Of a DNA stretch of 39,944 nt, positions 6,713-15,169 are shown in pieces. Position 1 is the first letter of the stretch. Every line of letters starts with the position of its first letter. The notes beneath the pieces are model-generated. The model had not been told where the DNA came from. It did not search any database and saw only the letters and a list, made by a program, of their open reading frames with translations. This DNA is from DATGJX01 sp035279385 (lineage in GTDB: Bacteria; Vulcanimicrobiota; Vulcanimicrobiia; Vulcanimicrobiales; Vulcanimicrobiaceae), in NCBI GenBank assembly GCA_035279385.1, contig DATEHZ010000022.1, positions 1 to 39,944 of the forward strand, in the 5' to 3' direction. Position numbers and translations under genes: made by a program.

Positions 6713-9700
6713 GTGCCGGAGACGATGGTTCAAGTTACGCTCCCGGAGATGGGCGAGTCGGTCACGGAAGGCTCCATCGTCGAGTGGCGCAAGAAAGTCG
6801 GCGAGTTCGTCGCCGAAGGCGATCCGCTCGTGGAGGTCACGACGGACAAAGTCGACGTCGAGGTTCCTGCGACCGCATCCGGCGTCATCAAACAGATTCT
6901 CGCCGCCGAGGGCGCAACGGTCGGCGTAGGCGCGGTCCTCGCCGAGATCGACACCTCCGCAAAAGCAAACGGCGCACCGGCCCCACCTCCTGGTCACCCT
7001 GAGCCCGTCGAAGGGCGAGCCGAGCCCGTCGAGGCGCGCGAACCCAAGATCGTCACCGTCACCCTGCCCGAGATGGGCGAATCGGTGACGGAAGGTTCGA
7101 TCGTCGAATGGCAAAAGCGCGTCGGCGATTTCGTGAACGAAGGCGACCCGATCGTCAACGTGACGACCGACAAAGTCGACGTCGAGGTTCCGGCAACCGC
7201 AGCGGGCGTGATCACGAAAATCGTTGCAGCCGAAGGCGCCACGATCGCCGTCGGCGCACCGCTCGCCGAGATCGATGCGAACGCCGCCGCAAAAACGAAC
7301 GGCGTGAAACCGGCGGACGCCGCACCGGCGCCTGCACCCAAGCCCGCGGCACCCGCGCCGGCCGCGCCGATCGCTGCGGGCGAAACCTTTGCGACGCCGC
7401 AGGCGCGGCGAATCGCGCGCAAGATGCAGATCGACGTGAATCGCGTGAAGGGCAGCGGTCCGCAGGGGCTCGTGCTGCGCAGCGACGTTGAAACGCAAGG
7501 TCCGTCGCTTCCGAAAATCTCGAGTGCGGACAAAGCCGCGCAGCCGCAGCTTCCGCCCGTTTCGGCGCAAGCGAAAGTCACGCCGCTCAAAGGGCCTGCC
7601 GCCGCGCTCACCGGCTACATGGAGCAGAGTCTCACGATTCCGACCGCGACGAGCTTTCGCACGCTGGCGGTCGACGTGCTCGACGCGCGCCGCAAAGAGC
7701 TCAATGCCGCGATCAAAGCCGCCGGACGCAGCGAGAAAGTTTCGTTCACGCATATCCTCGCGTACGCGCTCGTGCGCGCGGCGCACGAACTGCCGTTCAT
7801 CACGTACCACTTCCGGCGCGACGGCGATAAACCGGTGCGCGTCGAGCCCGGCATTCATCTCGGTCTCGCGGTGGACGCGCAGCGCAAAGACGGAACGCGC
7901 TTTCTCGTCGTGCCGGTTATCAAAAACGCCGATGCGCTCGATTTCGTGCAATTCCGCGCGCAATACGAAGAACTCGTCGCGAAAGCGCGCGATAATAAGC
8001 TCACCGCCGACGATCTGCAAGGCGCGTCGTTTACGCTGACCAATCCCGGCGGCATCGGCACGTCGGCATCCGTTCCGCGCCTCATGGCCGGACAAGGCGC
8101 AATTATTGCAGCCGGCGCGATCGGGTATCCGCCGGGATTCGCGAGCGCGAGCGAAGCGGCGATCAAGTCGCTGGGCATCAGCAAGATCATGCAGACGACC
8201 TCGACCTACGATCACCGCGTCATTCAAGGCGCGCAGTCGGGCGAATATCTGCGCCGCGTCGACGAACTGCTGCAAGGCAAAGACGGTTTCTACGAATCGG
8301 TCTTTGGATCGCTGGCTCTGCAGGCGGGACCGCCGCCGCAAGCGGTCACCACCGCGATGCCCGCCCTCGTGACGCCCTCGCCGCAGCAGCCGGCGGCTGC
8401 GCCGTCCGACGAAATGCTGCGCGCCGTTGCCGCCGGGATGGCGATCGTCGCGGCGTATCGCACGCACGGTCATCTCGCCGCAACGCTGGATCCGCTCGGT
8501 ACGCCGCCCATCGGCGATCCGTCGCTCGAACCGGCGAATTGGGGGCTCACGCCGGCGCTGCAATCCGCGATTCCCGCATCGGTGCTGCGCGTGAAAGTTC
8601 CCGGCAATACGCTGGCGGACGTGCTGCCGCGTCTGCGCGAAACGTACAGCTCCACGATCGCGTACGAAGTCGAACACATCTCCAATACCCAGCAGCGCGA
8701 ATGGCTGCGCGACGTCATCGAGTCGGGCAAACACAAGATCGCGCTCGAGCCGGATCGCAAGATCGAACTGCTGCGCCGCCTCACGCGCGTTGAAGTGTTC
8801 GAGCGCTATCTGCGCAAGACGTTCCTCGGGCAGAAGACGTTCTCGGGCGAGGGTCTCGACGTCATGGTGCCCATGATCGAGGAGATGCTCGAGATGCTCG
8901 CGCGCGACGGCACGGCGAACGCCGTGCTGGGCATGGCGCACCGCGGGCGTCTAGCGACGATCGCGCACGCCGTCAACATGCCGTACGAAGAGATTCTCGC
9001 GGAGTTCGAAGCGGCGCACGAGCGCGGCGAAGTCGGGGCCGACGACGTCACGGGCGACGTGAAGTACCATCACGGCGCGACCGGAACGTATCGCGGCCGC
9101 GACGGCATCGCAATCTCCGTCACGCTTGCGAACAACCCGAGCCACTTGGAAGCGGTCGATCCGGTGGTGGAAGGCAGCACGCGCGCGCTGCAGACGGATC
9201 ATACGCACAACGTCCCGGTGCAAGACGTGAAGAAGGCCGCGCCGATCTTGATTCACGGCGATGCGGCGTTCATCGGCCAAGGCATCGTCTCCGAAGTTTT
9301 GAATCTGCAGTCGCTTCCCGGGTATGAGACGGGCGGCACCATTCACATCATCGCGAACAACCAAGTCGGATTTACGACCGATACGCGGGACTCGCGCTCG
9401 ACGCGGTACGCGTCGGATTTGGCGAAGGGCTTCGACGTGCCCATCGTGCACGTCAACGCCGACGACGTCGATGCCTGTATTTGGGCGGCGAATCTCGCGA
9501 TCGAGTTCCGCAAGCGCTTCGAGCGCGACGTCCTCATCGACATCATCGGCTACCGGCGCTTCGGTCACAACGAACAGGACGAGCCCGCGTACACGCAGCC
9601 GGGCATGTACGACCGCATCAAGAGCCATCCGACGGCGCGCGAACTTTTTGCAAACAAACTCGTCGCGCAGGGCGTGCTCTCGAAAGAGCAGGTCGAGGAA

Positions 9701-10981
9701 CTGGTCTCCGAGGCGACGGCGCGCTTGCAGGAAGCGCACCGCGGCGTGAAGGGCAAACACGACATCGCCGGCATGCTCGCGAAGATCGACGTCAAAACGC
9801 CGCGTGAAGCCGCACACCTCGAAAAGGCCGGCAAAGATCGGCTGCTCGCGTGGAGCAACGAACTCGTCTCGATGCCCGAAGCGTTCGGCGTGAACAAGAA
9901 ACTGCAGACGCAGTTCGATCGGCGCAAAGCGGCAATCGCGGAGAAGGGCGTGATGGATTGGGGCATGGCGGAAGCGCTGGCGTTTGCGTCGCTGCTTTCG
10001 GTCGGCACGCCGATTCGCATTACCGGTCAAGACACGGAGCGCGGTACGTTCAGCCACCGTCATGCGGTGCTGCACGATCCCGCGACGGAGGCGGTCTACG
10101 TGCCGCTGCAGCACCTGCCGGACGCCAAAGCCTCGTTCGAAATTCACAACAGCCCACTCTCCGAGTACTCGTGCCTGGGCTTCGAATACGGCTACAGCGC
10201 GTCGGTACCCAAAGCGCTCGTGCTCTGGGAAGCGCAGTTCGGCGATTTCAACAACGGCGCGCAGATCATCATCGACCAATTCATTGCCGCCGGACAAGCG
10301 AAGTGGGGTCAGACGGCGCGTCTGACGCTGCTGCTGCCGCACGGCTATGAAGGCATGGGACCGGAGCACTCCAGCGCGCGTCTGGAGCGTTTTCTGCAGC
10401 TCACGGCCGAAGGCAACCTGCGCGTCGCGAATCTCTCGACGGCAACCAACTATTATCATCTGCTGCGCCAGCAGGCGACGATGCCGCAGCCGGTTCCGCT
10501 GGTCGTCATGACGCCGAAGTCGCTGCTCCGCCAGGAAGTAGCGGGCGGGCGCATCGACGAGATGGCGAACGGCAAGTTCCAACCGGTGATCGACGATCCG
10601 AACCTCGCCGACAAGAGCGCGGTCGAACGGCTGATCCTGTGCAGCGGAAAGATCTATCACGATCTCGTCGCGCACGAACTGCACGCGAATCTGAAGAAGA
10701 CCGCCATCGTGCGTATCGAGCTGCTCTCGCCGTTACCGTACATCGAGATCAACGACGTCATCGCGACCTATCCCAATCTCAAGAAACTCGTGTGGGTGCA
10801 GGAAGAGCCGAAGAACATGGGTGCGCGCGCCTTCGTGCGCCGGCGCCTCATCGAGCGCAAACGCGACACGCTGGAGATCGATTACGTCGGACGACCGTAT
10901 CGGGCATCGCCTTCCGAGGGCTATCCGGGCGCGCACGCCGTCGAACAGGAACGCCTGCTCAAAGAGGCACTGACCGAGTAA
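6713..10981 (+). CDS. All-in-one 2-oxoglutarate dehydrogenase: di-lipoyl E2 fused to E1
   Basis: A single 1,422-residue chain. In order it has two nearly identical lipoyl domains (about 5-82 and 113-190, lipoyl Lys46 and Lys154 in DKVDVE), an Ala/Pro linker and an E1/E3-binding domain (about 224-262, TPQARRIARKMQIDV). The E2 acyltransferase domain follows (about 295-545, ending in STYDHRVIQGAQSGE with the active-site His). The full E1 comes last (about 570-1422: AVLGMAHRGRL, NPSHLEAVDPVVEG, GYRRFGHNEQDEP, GQDTERGTFSHRH, LLPHGYEGMGPEHSSARLER). It should turn 2-oxoglutarate into succinyl-CoA in the TCA cycle with a separate E3. Actinobacterial OdhA/Kgd has the E2-E1 fusion but no lipoyl domains, so this is a fuller fusion. 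GTG at 6713 is chosen because GAGGAG lies 10 bases upstream; ATG at 6725 is the alternative. Confidence 0.9.
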   Translation: MPETMVQVTLPEMGESVTEGSIVEWRKKVGEFVAEGDPLVEVTTDKVDVEVPATASGVIKQILAAEGATVGVGAVLAEIDTSAKANGAPAPPPGHPEPVEGRAEPVEAREPKIVTVTLPEMGESVTEGSIVEWQKRVGDFVNEGDPIVNVTTDKVDVEVPATAAGVITKIVAAEGATIAVGAPLAEIDANAAAKTNGVKPADAAPAPAPKPAAPAPAAPIAAGETFATPQARRIARKMQIDVNRVKGSGPQGLVLRSDVETQGPSLPKISSADKAAQPQLPPVSAQAKVTPLKGPAAALTGYMEQSLTIPTATSFRTLAVDVLDARRKELNAAIKAAGRSEKVSFTHILAYALVRAAHELPFITYHFRRDGDKPVRVEPGIHLGLAVDAQRKDGTRFLVVPVIKNADALDFVQFRAQYEELVAKARDNKLTADDLQGASFTLTNPGGIGTSASVPRLMAGQGAIIAAGAIGYPPGFASASEAAIKSLGISKIMQTTSTYDHRVIQGAQSGEYLRRVDELLQGKDGFYESVFGSLALQAGPPPQAVTTAMPALVTPSPQQPAAAPSDEMLRAVAAGMAIVAAYRTHGHLAATLDPLGTPPIGDPSLEPANWGLTPALQSAIPASVLRVKVPGNTLADVLPRLRETYSSTIAYEVEHISNTQQREWLRDVIESGKHKIALEPDRKIELLRRLTRVEVFERYLRKTFLGQKTFSGEGLDVMVPMIEEMLEMLARDGTANAVLGMAHRGRLATIAHAVNMPYEEILAEFEAAHERGEVGADDVTGDVKYHHGATGTYRGRDGIAISVTLANNPSHLEAVDPVVEGSTRALQTDHTHNVPVQDVKKAAPILIHGDAAFIGQGIVSEVLNLQSLPGYETGGTIHIIANNQVGFTTDTRDSRSTRYASDLAKGFDVPIVHVNADDVDACIWAANLAIEFRKRFERDVLIDIIGYRRFGHNEQDEPAYTQPGMYDRIKSHPTARELFANKLVAQGVLSKEQVEELVSEATARLQEAHRGVKGKHDIAGMLAKIDVKTPREAAHLEKAGKDRLLAWSNELVSMPEAFGVNKKLQTQFDRRKAAIAEKGVMDWGMAEALAFASLLSVGTPIRITGQDTERGTFSHRHAVLHDPATEAVYVPLQHLPDAKASFEIHNSPLSEYSCLGFEYGYSASVPKALVLWEAQFGDFNNGAQIIIDQFIAAGQAKWGQTARLTLLLPHGYEGMGPEHSSARLERFLQLTAEGNLRVANLSTATNYYHLLRQQATMPQPVPLVVMTPKSLLRQEVAGGRIDEMANGKFQPVIDDPNLADKSAVERLILCSGKIYHDLVAHELHANLKKTAIVRIELLSPLPYIEINDVIATYPNLKKLVWVQEEPKNMGARAFVRRRLIERKRDTLEIDYVGRPYRASPSEGYPGAHAVEQERLLKEALTE
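6992..7033. repeat. REP-like sequence read in frame inside a protein linker
   Basis: The DNA between the two lipoyl domains includes GTCACCCTGAGCCCGTCGAA followed directly by GGGCGAG, and then a second shorter copy of GAGCCCGTCGA (7020-7030). It is close to the dispersed element with the core CCCTTCGAC..GCTCAGGG that recurs in many high-GC genomes. Here it is read in frame as HPEPVEGRAEPVEA in an otherwise Ala/Pro linker. No other copy was noticed in this window, so the repeat status rests on recall of the motif elsewhere. Confidence 0.45.
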
Positions 10982-10982
10982 C

Positions 10983-11189
10983 GTGAAGCAGCGCAAGCCG
11001 ACACAACGAACGGTGACGTTTGCGCTTGGAGCGGTTCTCGCGTTCTTTTTGGTTGCCGTGCTCAACCTCGTTGAAGCGCTGCGAGGCGAGCCGCGCTGGC
11101 ATCTTCTCTCCGCCGGCGGCTTCGCGGTGGCCGCGGGCCTTTGGTGGCTCGTGGCCGTCAGCTGGAAGAGAAAACTTCATGCCTCTTGA
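10983..11189 (+). CDS. Small membrane protein, unknown function
   Basis: A 68-residue protein from GTG at 10983, one base after the stop of the E2-E1 gene. It has a basic N-terminus (KQRKPTQR), two hydrophobic segments (about 11-30 and 43-60) and a basic C-terminus (WKRKLHAS), so both ends are probably cytoplasmic. It overlaps the next small membrane-protein gene by 11 bases. Tight spacing implies co-transcription with the dehydrogenase gene, but nothing links it to that enzyme. I do not recognise a family. Confidence 0.65.
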   Translation: MKQRKPTQRTVTFALGAVLAFFLVAVLNLVEALRGEPRWHLLSAGGFAVAAGLWWLVAVSWKRKLHAS

Positions 11190-11388
11190 GCGGCGGATAC
11201 AGGTGCTGCAAGCCGTTGCTCTTGCAGCCATTCTTCCGGTGCTGGTGATCGGATGGATGCATATGGCGTTTAACTCGTTTGCCGGCACCCGCTGGTATGA
11301 CCCCGTAACCACGCTGGGGATCGCGGTAAACGTGGCGGCCCAGTTCGCGGCGCTGCGATATATTCGCATGCGTGCTCGCCGCTCGTGA
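11179..11388 (+). CDS. Small membrane protein, unknown function
   Basis: A 69-residue protein starting at ATG 11179, inside the end of the previous gene. Two hydrophobic stretches (about 10-28 and 44-60, VTTLGIAVNVAAQFAAL) are followed by a short basic tail (RMRARRS). Its stop overlaps the GTG start of the carboxymuconolactone-decarboxylase-like gene by GTGA. The ribosome site overlaps coding sequence (GGAAGAGAAA about 10 bases upstream). Together with the preceding gene it looks like a pair of small integral membrane proteins; no family is recognised. Confidence 0.6.
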   Translation: MPLERRIQVLQAVALAAILPVLVIGWMHMAFNSFAGTRWYDPVTTLGIAVNVAAQFAALRYIRMRARRS

Positions 11389-11765
11389 GCGATCGATACG
11401 AACGCGGCGAAGAGCTGCTGCGCAAGATCGACGGGGACAAGGTCGCGGACAATCTGATCGCGCGGTATGAAAGCCTTGCGCCGGATTTCACGCGCTATCT
11501 GGTGGAATTTGCGTTCGGTGAGATTTATGCACGCGAAGGCGATTTGAAGCATCGCGAGATCGTCGCCATCGCGTCGCTTGCGACGATGGGCGGGTGCGAC
11601 GCGCAACTCGAAACCCACGTGCACGGCGCATTCAACGTCGGGCTGACGGAACGAGAAATCGTCGAAACCGTGATGACGCTGATTCCGTATATCGGATTTC
11701 CGAAAGCGCTGAATGCGATGAGCGTCGTCAAACGCGTAGTAGACAAGCGCTCGGCACGCACCTAA
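11385..11765 (+). CDS. Carboxymuconolactone decarboxylase-like (AhpD fold) protein
   Basis: A 126-residue protein with the CMD core: a helix with RYLVEFAFGEIYAREGDLKHREIVAIASLATMGGCDAQLETHVHGAFNVGLTEREIVETVMTLIPYIGFPKALNAM, i.e. the usual L..REl..ia.l...g....l..H...al..G.t..Ei.E layout, with the conserved His about residue 73. Only one cysteine (MGGC) is present where AhpD-type enzymes have CxxC, so peroxidase-reductase activity of the AhpD kind is unlikely; the 4-carboxymuconolactone decarboxylase-like group fits better. It starts with GTG overlapping the previous stop (GTGA). The substrate is unknown. Confidence 0.85.
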   Translation: MSDRYERGEELLRKIDGDKVADNLIARYESLAPDFTRYLVEFAFGEIYAREGDLKHREIVAIASLATMGGCDAQLETHVHGAFNVGLTEREIVETVMTLIPYIGFPKALNAMSVVKRVVDKRSART

Positions 11766-11791
11766 CCCGTTTCCCCGGGTAGCATGATGGC

Positions 11792-12058
11792 ATGGCGCAG
11801 GTGTGCCGTGCTGCGTTCGGTCTGGTCCTCGCCGTCGTCGTTGCGCGATCGAGCGTCACCGTCAGTTGGAACACGCGCCCGGCGGTGCCCGCGCCGGTTG
11901 CCGCCCCCGTACGCACCGCGACCGTTCTGGACGTTCGCGGCACGGACGTTCTGCTGCGCATGAGCGACGGGACGATTCGCATGCTTCGCGCCAGTACGGA
12001 GCAGGCGCGCGAACTGCAGCACCTTGTGGGCACGATCATCCGCTTTCAAGTACGCTAA
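11792..12058 (+). CDS. Small exported protein with one copy of a repeat module
   Basis: An 88-residue protein whose N-terminus (MAQVCRAAFGLVLAVVVARS) looks like a signal or anchor. The rest contains TATVLDVRGTDVLLRMSDGTIRMLRAS..QARELQHLVGTIIRFQ. This aligns by eye with the two modules of the next gene product (G-T-V-x-x-V-x-G-T-x-V-x-V-x-x-x-x-G-x-M-x-T-Y-T-V-S, then A-x-x-L-x-x-x-V/L-x-x-x-I/V-x-F), so I take it as real rather than chance. The pattern is like the small beta-barrel DUF5666-type domains, though this match is by eye. Function unknown. Confidence 0.55.
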   Translation: MAQVCRAAFGLVLAVVVARSSVTVSWNTRPAVPAPVAAPVRTATVLDVRGTDVLLRMSDGTIRMLRASTEQARELQHLVGTIIRFQVR

Positions 12059-12144
12059 GCAGGCGTGCGCTGCGCAGAAACGCGGGCGAAGCCTTCCTCG
12101 TTCTCAGCTCAGCAAAGCTGGCAATCGAGGAGGAAACCTACGCA

Positions 12145-12798
12145 ATGAATTTCTCTCGCATCCTACTCGCGGGACTGGCATGGAGCGCGATGCTCGGCTC
12201 CGGCGCGCTCGCCGCCCCTCCGGGCGGAATCAGCGTCGGCGGCGGAGTCGGCGCGGGCGCTCACGGCGGAATTGGTATCGGGGCTCCCCCGATTTCGGTG
12301 CCGAAGCCGCAGATCCCGGCGATTCCCCCGGCTACCGCCAAAGCCAACGGCAGCGCGCATGCAAACGCCCACAGTACGCTTATTGCGGGCGACGTGATGC
12401 ACGGCACGGTTTCGAGCGTTACGGGAACGAGCGTCACCGTCGAGCAGAGCAACGGCGCGATGCAAACGTACACCGTTTCGCCGCAGACCGCCGCGCGTCT
12501 GCAATCGTATCTGAATAAAACGATCGCGTTTCACGCGCAGAACGGCGCCCTGGAGCTCGTGGGTCTGGGAACGCCGCCGCTTCACGGCACGCTCGTTGCC
12601 GTAAACGGCAGCACCGCGCAAGTGAAGCTTGCGGACGGCAAGATGCAAACGTATACCGTAAGCTCGCAGCAGGCGGCGTGGCTTGCGGCGCACGTCGGTA
12701 AGAACGTGGAGTTCTGGACGAGCGCCAACGGAGCCATCGAATTAAACCAACGTTCTCATAATGAAAAACACGCGCATCCCCACGATAAGAACCCGTAG
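12145..12798 (+). CDS. Exported protein with two tandem beta-type modules
   Basis: A 217-residue protein starting at ATG 12145 behind a strong GAGGAGGAA site. A signal peptide (LAGLAWSAMLGSGALAAP) is followed by a Gly-rich then Pro/Ala-rich stretch (about 24-80). Two homologous modules then occur (about 88-132 HGTVSSVTGTSVTVEQSNGAMQTYTVSP and 146-190 HGTLVAVNGSTAQVKLADGKMQTYTVSS), ending in a His-rich tail (HNEKHAHPHDKNP) that could bind metal. It shares the module with the protein at 11792. The pattern resembles DUF5666-type surface proteins; no activity can be assigned. A strong terminator follows. Confidence 0.65.
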   Translation: MNFSRILLAGLAWSAMLGSGALAAPPGGISVGGGVGAGAHGGIGIGAPPISVPKPQIPAIPPATAKANGSAHANAHSTLIAGDVMHGTVSSVTGTSVTVEQSNGAMQTYTVSPQTAARLQSYLNKTIAFHAQNGALELVGLGTPPLHGTLVAVNGSTAQVKLADGKMQTYTVSSQQAAWLAAHVGKNVEFWTSANGAIELNQRSHNEKHAHPHDKNP

Positions 12799-12814
12799 TT
12801 CTCCGCAGGAGAAC
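12798..12814 (+). repeat. Perfect 7-bp hairpin at the stop codon
   Basis: GTTCTCC-GCA-GGAGAAC overlaps the last base of the stop codon of the preceding gene. No T run follows it; it may protect the mRNA 3' end ahead of the true terminator 8 bases downstream. Confidence 0.5.
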
Positions 12815-12821
12815 GCAAAGA

Positions 12822-12854
12822 GTCGCTCCGGTTTGCGCCGGGGCGACCTTTTTT
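12822..12854 (+). terminator. Rho-independent terminator
   Basis: A 10-bp GC-rich stem (GTCGCTCCGG 12822-12831 with CCGGGGCGAC 12838-12847, one T-G wobble), a 6-base loop TTTGCG, then C and six T residues (12849-12854). It closes the rightward transcript ending at 12798. The leftward prolyl oligopeptidase gene ends 19 bases further on; the stem could also serve it, but there is no T run on that side. Confidence 0.85.
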
Positions 12855-12872
12855 CGTTTCTGCGCCGTCGAA

Positions 12873-15017
12873 CTATTGCATCAGTTTCATCGTGAAATAG
12901 GTCCACCCGAGCGCTTGCGTCTTTGCGGTTTCCCGCAGGTTGGCGCCCGCGCCGTGGCCGCCTTCGGTTACCTCGTAATAGAGATACGGCACGTGCATCG
13001 AAGCGAGTTTTGCCGCGAACTTGCGGGCGTGCTGCGGGCCGACCCGGTCATCTTTCGTCGTCGTCCAAATGAACGGCTCGGGATACGCCACACCCGCCTT
13101 CAGATTCTGATACGGCGAGGTCTTTTCCCAAAACGCGCGCTCCGCCGGATTTGAAACGCTGCCGTATTCCCCCACCCACGAAGCACCGGCTTGAATCTTC
13201 TCGAATCGCAGCATGTCCAGCAGCGGAACCTCGATCTGCACGGCGTTCCACATCTCCGGATGTTCGGTAAACTCCACGCCCATCAGCAGCCCGCCGTTCG
13301 AGCCGCCCATGATCCCCAGGTGGCGCGGATCGGTGATCTTGCGCATTACGAGATCCTTGCCGACGGCGTAAAAGTCGTCGTAGACGCGCTGGCGGTGCGT
13401 TTTTAATCCGGCCTCGTGCCACGCGGGGCCGAACTCGCCCCCGCCGCGGATGTTCGCGAGAACGTATACGCCGCCGCGCTCGAGCCACAGTTTACCGACC
13501 GTCCCCGAATACGCGGGCGTTTCGGAGATCTGAAATCCGCCGTAGGCATAGATGACCGTCGGGTTGCGTCCGTCGTACGGCATCGTCTTGGGGTGCACGA
13601 TGAAGTACGGAATCTTCGTGCCGTCCTTGGACGTCGCTTCGTGCTGTTCCACGACGTCCTTGGATCCGTCGAACTGCGCCGGCAGCGCTTTGATTCTTTC
13701 CGGCGTACCGCTCGCTGCGCTCGTGTAGAGGGTGGTCGGCGCGAGAAAGCCGCTGACGGTCAGAAAAATGCGGTTGTCGTGCTGGTTCGTGTCGACGACG
13801 TGAATCGAGGAATTGTCCGGCAGATTCAGTCGGCGCTTCGACCAGCCGTCCGCAGCGGGCGCGTACACGAACGCGCGGCCGTGCACGTTTTGATACACCG
13901 TCAGAACCAGGTCGTTCTTCGTCGCGGATACCGCGTCGAGCGACTCGCGCGGACCCGGTGCGTACACCAGCCGCGGTTCGATGCCGGCGGGATGCGCCTT
14001 CGCCGACGCGAGATCGAACGACACGAGCGATCCTTGCTTGAACGTCTTTCCGCTCGCGCTCCAATCTTGATTGAGCGAGACGAGCACCTGCCCGTTCACC
14101 AGCGCGCTCACGTCGGATTTGAGCGGCAGGTCCAGTTTCTCGACGCCGCTGCCGGTAACCAAGTAATATTCGCTCGTGAAAAACGTGGTGCCGCGCCGGA
14201 TGAATACCGCCAGGTTTCCACTGCCGTCGCGCAGCGTGAACGGATCGACGCTCACATCGCCGGGCGACCCGCGAAACACTTCGACCGCCGACGAGAGCGG
14301 CTCCCCGCGGCGCAGGCGCTTGACGACGTACGAATACCCCGAACTCGTGACTTGACCGGGCTGCCATGCGCGCGAGACGAGCAGCGTGTCCGCGTCGATC
14401 CACGACGTGCTTTGCTTTTCACGCGGCAGCACGAATCCGCCGGAAACGAATTGCCGCGTCACAAGATCGAATTCGCGCATCGTGACCGCGTCCTCGCCGC
14501 CGTCGGAGAGCGCGATCATGCAGCGCTGCTCCGCCGGCTCGGCGCAGTCGGCGCCTTTCCACACCCAATTCGCTTTTTCGCGTTTTGCCAGCGCGTCCAG
14601 ATCCAGCACGGTCGTCCACGAGGGCGACGTGCTGCGATAGCTCTGCAGGGCGGTGCGGCGCCAAATGCCGCGCACGTGCGTCACGTCTTGCCAGAAGTTA
14701 TAGACGTCCCCGCGCAACATCTGCGGATACGGAATGCGATCTTCCGATTGATCGATCTTGAGCGCGTGCGCGTACAGCGCGGAATAGTGCGGATCGTGCG
14801 CGAGCACCGGGAGCGTGCGCGCGTTCTGCGCGCGGACCCATTCCATCGCGCGCGCGCCGTCCTTGTCTTCGAGCCAAAGATACGGATCCGTACCGTTTGC
14901 CGCCGGCGCGGGCGCGGCGGCCAGCGTTCGCTGCGCGGGCTGCGGCAAGGGTGCGGCGCTTGCCAGAAGCGTTGCGGCAAGCGTCAGGACGCCGAACGTT
15001 TGAAGCGGGGTCTTCAC
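12873..15017 (-). CDS. Exported prolyl oligopeptidase family (S9A) serine peptidase
   Basis: A 714-residue protein with a signal peptide (MKTPLQTFGVLTLAATLLASAAP) and a Pro/Ala linker. A beta-propeller domain (DPYLWLEDKDGARAMEWVRAQN at its start) and the C-terminal alpha/beta-hydrolase catalytic domain follow. The triad is visible: Ser573 in GGSNGG, Asp657 in TKDDRVGP and His688 in EGGHG; NIRGGGEFGPAWHEAG is the family oxyanion-side motif. The length matches the family. Members cleave short Pro-containing peptides, here probably in the periplasm. Start is GTG at 15017 with GGAGG 9 bases upstream. It is divergent from the winged-helix/TPR regulator gene, and a large TonB-dependent receptor lies beyond, suggesting a peptide-uptake locus. 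Confidence 0.93.
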   Translation of the reverse strand: MKTPLQTFGVLTLAATLLASAAPLPQPAQRTLAAAPAPAANGTDPYLWLEDKDGARAMEWVRAQNARTLPVLAHDPHYSALYAHALKIDQSEDRIPYPQMLRGDVYNFWQDVTHVRGIWRRTALQSYRSTSPSWTTVLDLDALAKREKANWVWKGADCAEPAEQRCMIALSDGGEDAVTMREFDLVTRQFVSGGFVLPREKQSTSWIDADTLLVSRAWQPGQVTSSGYSYVVKRLRRGEPLSSAVEVFRGSPGDVSVDPFTLRDGSGNLAVFIRRGTTFFTSEYYLVTGSGVEKLDLPLKSDVSALVNGQVLVSLNQDWSASGKTFKQGSLVSFDLASAKAHPAGIEPRLVYAPGPRESLDAVSATKNDLVLTVYQNVHGRAFVYAPAADGWSKRRLNLPDNSSIHVVDTNQHDNRIFLTVSGFLAPTTLYTSAASGTPERIKALPAQFDGSKDVVEQHEATSKDGTKIPYFIVHPKTMPYDGRNPTVIYAYGGFQISETPAYSGTVGKLWLERGGVYVLANIRGGGEFGPAWHEAGLKTHRQRVYDDFYAVGKDLVMRKITDPRHLGIMGGSNGGLLMGVEFTEHPEMWNAVQIEVPLLDMLRFEKIQAGASWVGEYGSVSNPAERAFWEKTSPYQNLKAGVAYPEPFIWTTTKDDRVGPQHARKFAAKLASMHVPYLYYEVTEGGHGAGANLRETAKTQALGWTYFTMKLMQ

Positions 15018-15169
15018 AGTCGTTTTCCTCCGTCGTGCTTGCTGAATTCATGCGCTGGAAATCGTAAAAGCGCCTGCATGCTCGATCGCACGAAAAGCGG
15101 GGAAAAATGTTCTTCAGACTTTCTTAATACGTCGGTACGACGGTAAAGGGGCGTTCCGGCGAGGCTTCC
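15018..15169. promoter_or_regulatory. Divergent intergenic region, peptidase / winged-helix regulator
   Basis: The 152-base gap between two divergent genes must carry both promoters. The only ordered element I can see is a 13-base palindrome CGTCG-GTA-CGACG (15130-15142) about 28 bases before the regulator start, a plausible operator for the winged-helix regulator. I find no convincing -35/-10 pair on either strand. Confidence 0.3.

Noticed and set aside
6689..8941. 750-codon open frame on the minus strand, continued by another of 577 codons to 10684
   Set aside because: Both lie opposite the E2-E1 gene; Arg/His-rich low-complexity translation without domains. Long antisense frames are common at this GC content.
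11803..12144. Upstream in-frame extension of the two-module exported protein
   Set aside because: It overlaps the 11792 gene and would put the signal peptide in the middle; ATG 12145 has a strong ribosome site and a signal peptide directly after it.
13416..15146. 576-codon plus-strand frame
   Set aside because: Antisense to the prolyl oligopeptidase with its complete Ser-Asp-His triad; no domain seen.
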